From VAZQ01 sp040510075 (GTDB lineage: Bacteria; Pseudomonadota; Alphaproteobacteria; Rhizobiales; Xanthobacteraceae): DNA of 5,792 nucleotides. The translations under genes and the position numbers were made by a program. This document shows positions 4,891-5,792 of the stretch, one piece after another; the stretch's first letter is position 1, and each line of letters begins with the position of its first letter. The stretch covers positions 1-5,792 of the forward strand of contig JBEVJT010000117.1 in the NCBI GenBank assembly GCA_040510075.1, written 5' to 3'. Below the pieces are notes generated by a model that had not been told where the DNA came from, ran no database searches, and was given only the letters and a program-made list of their open reading frames with translations.

Positions 4891-5792
4891 ATGACGCTGC
4901 ATATGGGCAAGGTCGCATACGACAGCGACCAGGCGATTCCGTTTGTCGACAGCCGCATTTACAGCGAGCAATCAATTTTCGAGGAAGAGCTCGAGAAGAT
5001 CTGGAAGAAGGTGTGGCTCGCCACGGTGCACGAGTCGGAACTGGCCGCGCCGCTCGATTTTCGCACGCTCACATTGGCGCGGGAGCCGGTCGTGATCGTG
5101 CGTGGTACGGACAACAAGATCCGTGCATTCCTCAACGTGTGTCCCCATCGCGGCAATCTCATTCTGCGCCAGCCCTCCGGCAGCCTCACCGTGGCCGAGC
5201 CTTCCGGCAACGCCAATCACATGACCTGCATGTTCCATGCGTGGCAATTCGACTGTTTCGGGCGCTGCGTCGACATCCCGCGAGCGAAAGCGGGCTATCA
5301 GGATCGCCTGAAAAAGGAGGACGTCGCACTAAAGGAGCTGCCTTGCGAGGTCGCCCACGGGGGGTTTGTTTGGCTCTCGCTCAACCCCAACTGCGGGCCG
5401 CTTTCCGACTTCATCGGAGGCGCCTTCGACATCATGAAAGAGGAGCTCGACACCGAGCCGCTCAGCATTTTCCATTATCACAAGGCAATCATTCCGAGTA
5501 ACTACAAGCTGTGGCATGACACCAACAGCGAGTTCTACCACGATTACATGCATTACTTTAATCGTGCGACGAGCATGCGGCAGAAGGGATATTTCGAGCG
5601 CAAGTACACGACCTTTCCCAACGGACACGCCACCGTCGGCTCGATGGAGGTGAAGTACGACGCCTATCAGGGAGCGAGCGACCGCGTGCTGTCGTTCCCG
5701 GGGATGCCCCGCAATGGTTGGAAGATGGTCGATCTGTTCCCGGGCGCGACATACAATATCCGCGGCTCCTCGCTGCGTGTCGACACGATGAC
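4891..5792 (+). CDS. msmA: Rieske non-haem iron oxygenase large subunit, probably methanesulfonate monooxygenase MsmA; 3' end outside the window
   Basis: Probable hydroxylase alpha subunit of methanesulfonate monooxygenase, which with small-subunit, ferredoxin and reductase partners turns methanesulfonate, O2 and NADH into formaldehyde and sulfite in the cytoplasm. The frame is open for 300 codons to the window end. The family is about 414 residues as I recall it, so roughly a quarter is missing, including the third iron ligand (a carboxylate). The Rieske [2Fe-2S] ligands are Cys84, His86, Cys113 and His116, giving C-x-H-x26-C-x2-H; ordinary family members have about 16-17 residues in the gap. 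That 26-residue gap is the known hallmark of MsmA and is the main ground for the name. The catalytic domain has Asn204, Asp210, Glu214 (usual bridging Asp position), His217 and His221. Substrate assignment remains inference: another sulfonate or aromatic compound is possible. Partner genes would be expected just downstream. Confidence 0.72.
   Translation, partial: MTLHMGKVAYDSDQAIPFVDSRIYSEQSIFEEELEKIWKKVWLATVHESELAAPLDFRTLTLAREPVVIVRGTDNKIRAFLNVCPHRGNLILRQPSGSLTVAEPSGNANHMTCMFHAWQFDCFGRCVDIPRAKAGYQDRLKKEDVALKELPCEVAHGGFVWLSLNPNCGPLSDFIGGAFDIMKEELDTEPLSIFHYHKAIIPSNYKLWHDTNSEFYHDYMHYFNRATSMRQKGYFERKYTTFPNGHATVGSMEVKYDAYQGASDRVLSFPGMPRNGWKMVDLFPGATYNIRGSSLRVDTM

Noticed and set aside
4737..5501. 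254-codon plus-strand frame overlapping the Rieske gene
   Set aside because: It lies in another frame than the Rieske motifs, has no good ribosome binding site, and reads as low-quality Arg/Gly/His-rich sequence.

Overview
The window looks like the chromosome of an alphaproteobacterium of the Hyphomicrobiales (Rhizobiales) type. The DNA is GC-rich. The gene order, methylmalonyl-CoA epimerase, a DUF1467 membrane protein, short-type prolyl-tRNA synthetase and a LolC/LolD lipoprotein exporter, is as I remember it from that order. The protein sequences also match the family forms I know there, namely a ProRS with no editing insert and a single LolC/E-type permease. No rRNA, tRNA, CRISPR array, transposase or integrase gene is visible.

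Layout. Positions 1-386 hold the end of a methylmalonyl-CoA epimerase gene whose start lies just outside the window. Positions 387-489 are a convergent intergenic stretch with a double palindrome of REP-like appearance and a second inverted repeat. On the minus strand, 490-819 encodes a small secreted Gly/Tyr/Cys-rich protein of unknown function. Positions 820-948 are a divergent spacer. From 949 a plus-strand housekeeping block runs through DUF1467 (949-1221), proS (1228-2625), lolC/E (2714-3982) and lolD (3975-4712). A 178-bp spacer with a good sigma70-like promoter follows. At 4891, behind a strong ribosome binding site, begins a Rieske oxygenase large subunit that is still open at the window end.

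The Rieske protein is the most notable item. Its cluster motif is C-x-H-x26-C-x2-H instead of the usual spacing of about 16-17. That long spacing is what I know as the hallmark of MsmA, the hydroxylase large subunit of methanesulfonate monooxygenase, which converts methanesulfonate to formaldehyde and sulfite. The nine additional residues coincide with a near-repeat of 27 nt period, and the predicted mononuclear iron site is also unusually compact (H-x3-H). An accessory C1/organosulfonate gene thus begins where I would expect dnaE in related genomes, so the window probably ends inside an inserted or rearranged accessory segment.

Working together: the Lol genes form a coupled lipoprotein-export unit with an 8-bp overlap. 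DUF1467 and proS are 6 bp apart and probably co-transcribed. The epimerase could serve propionyl-CoA breakdown or the ethylmalonyl-CoA pathway. In a methylotroph the latter would fit with formaldehyde production by an Msm enzyme, but that link is inference.
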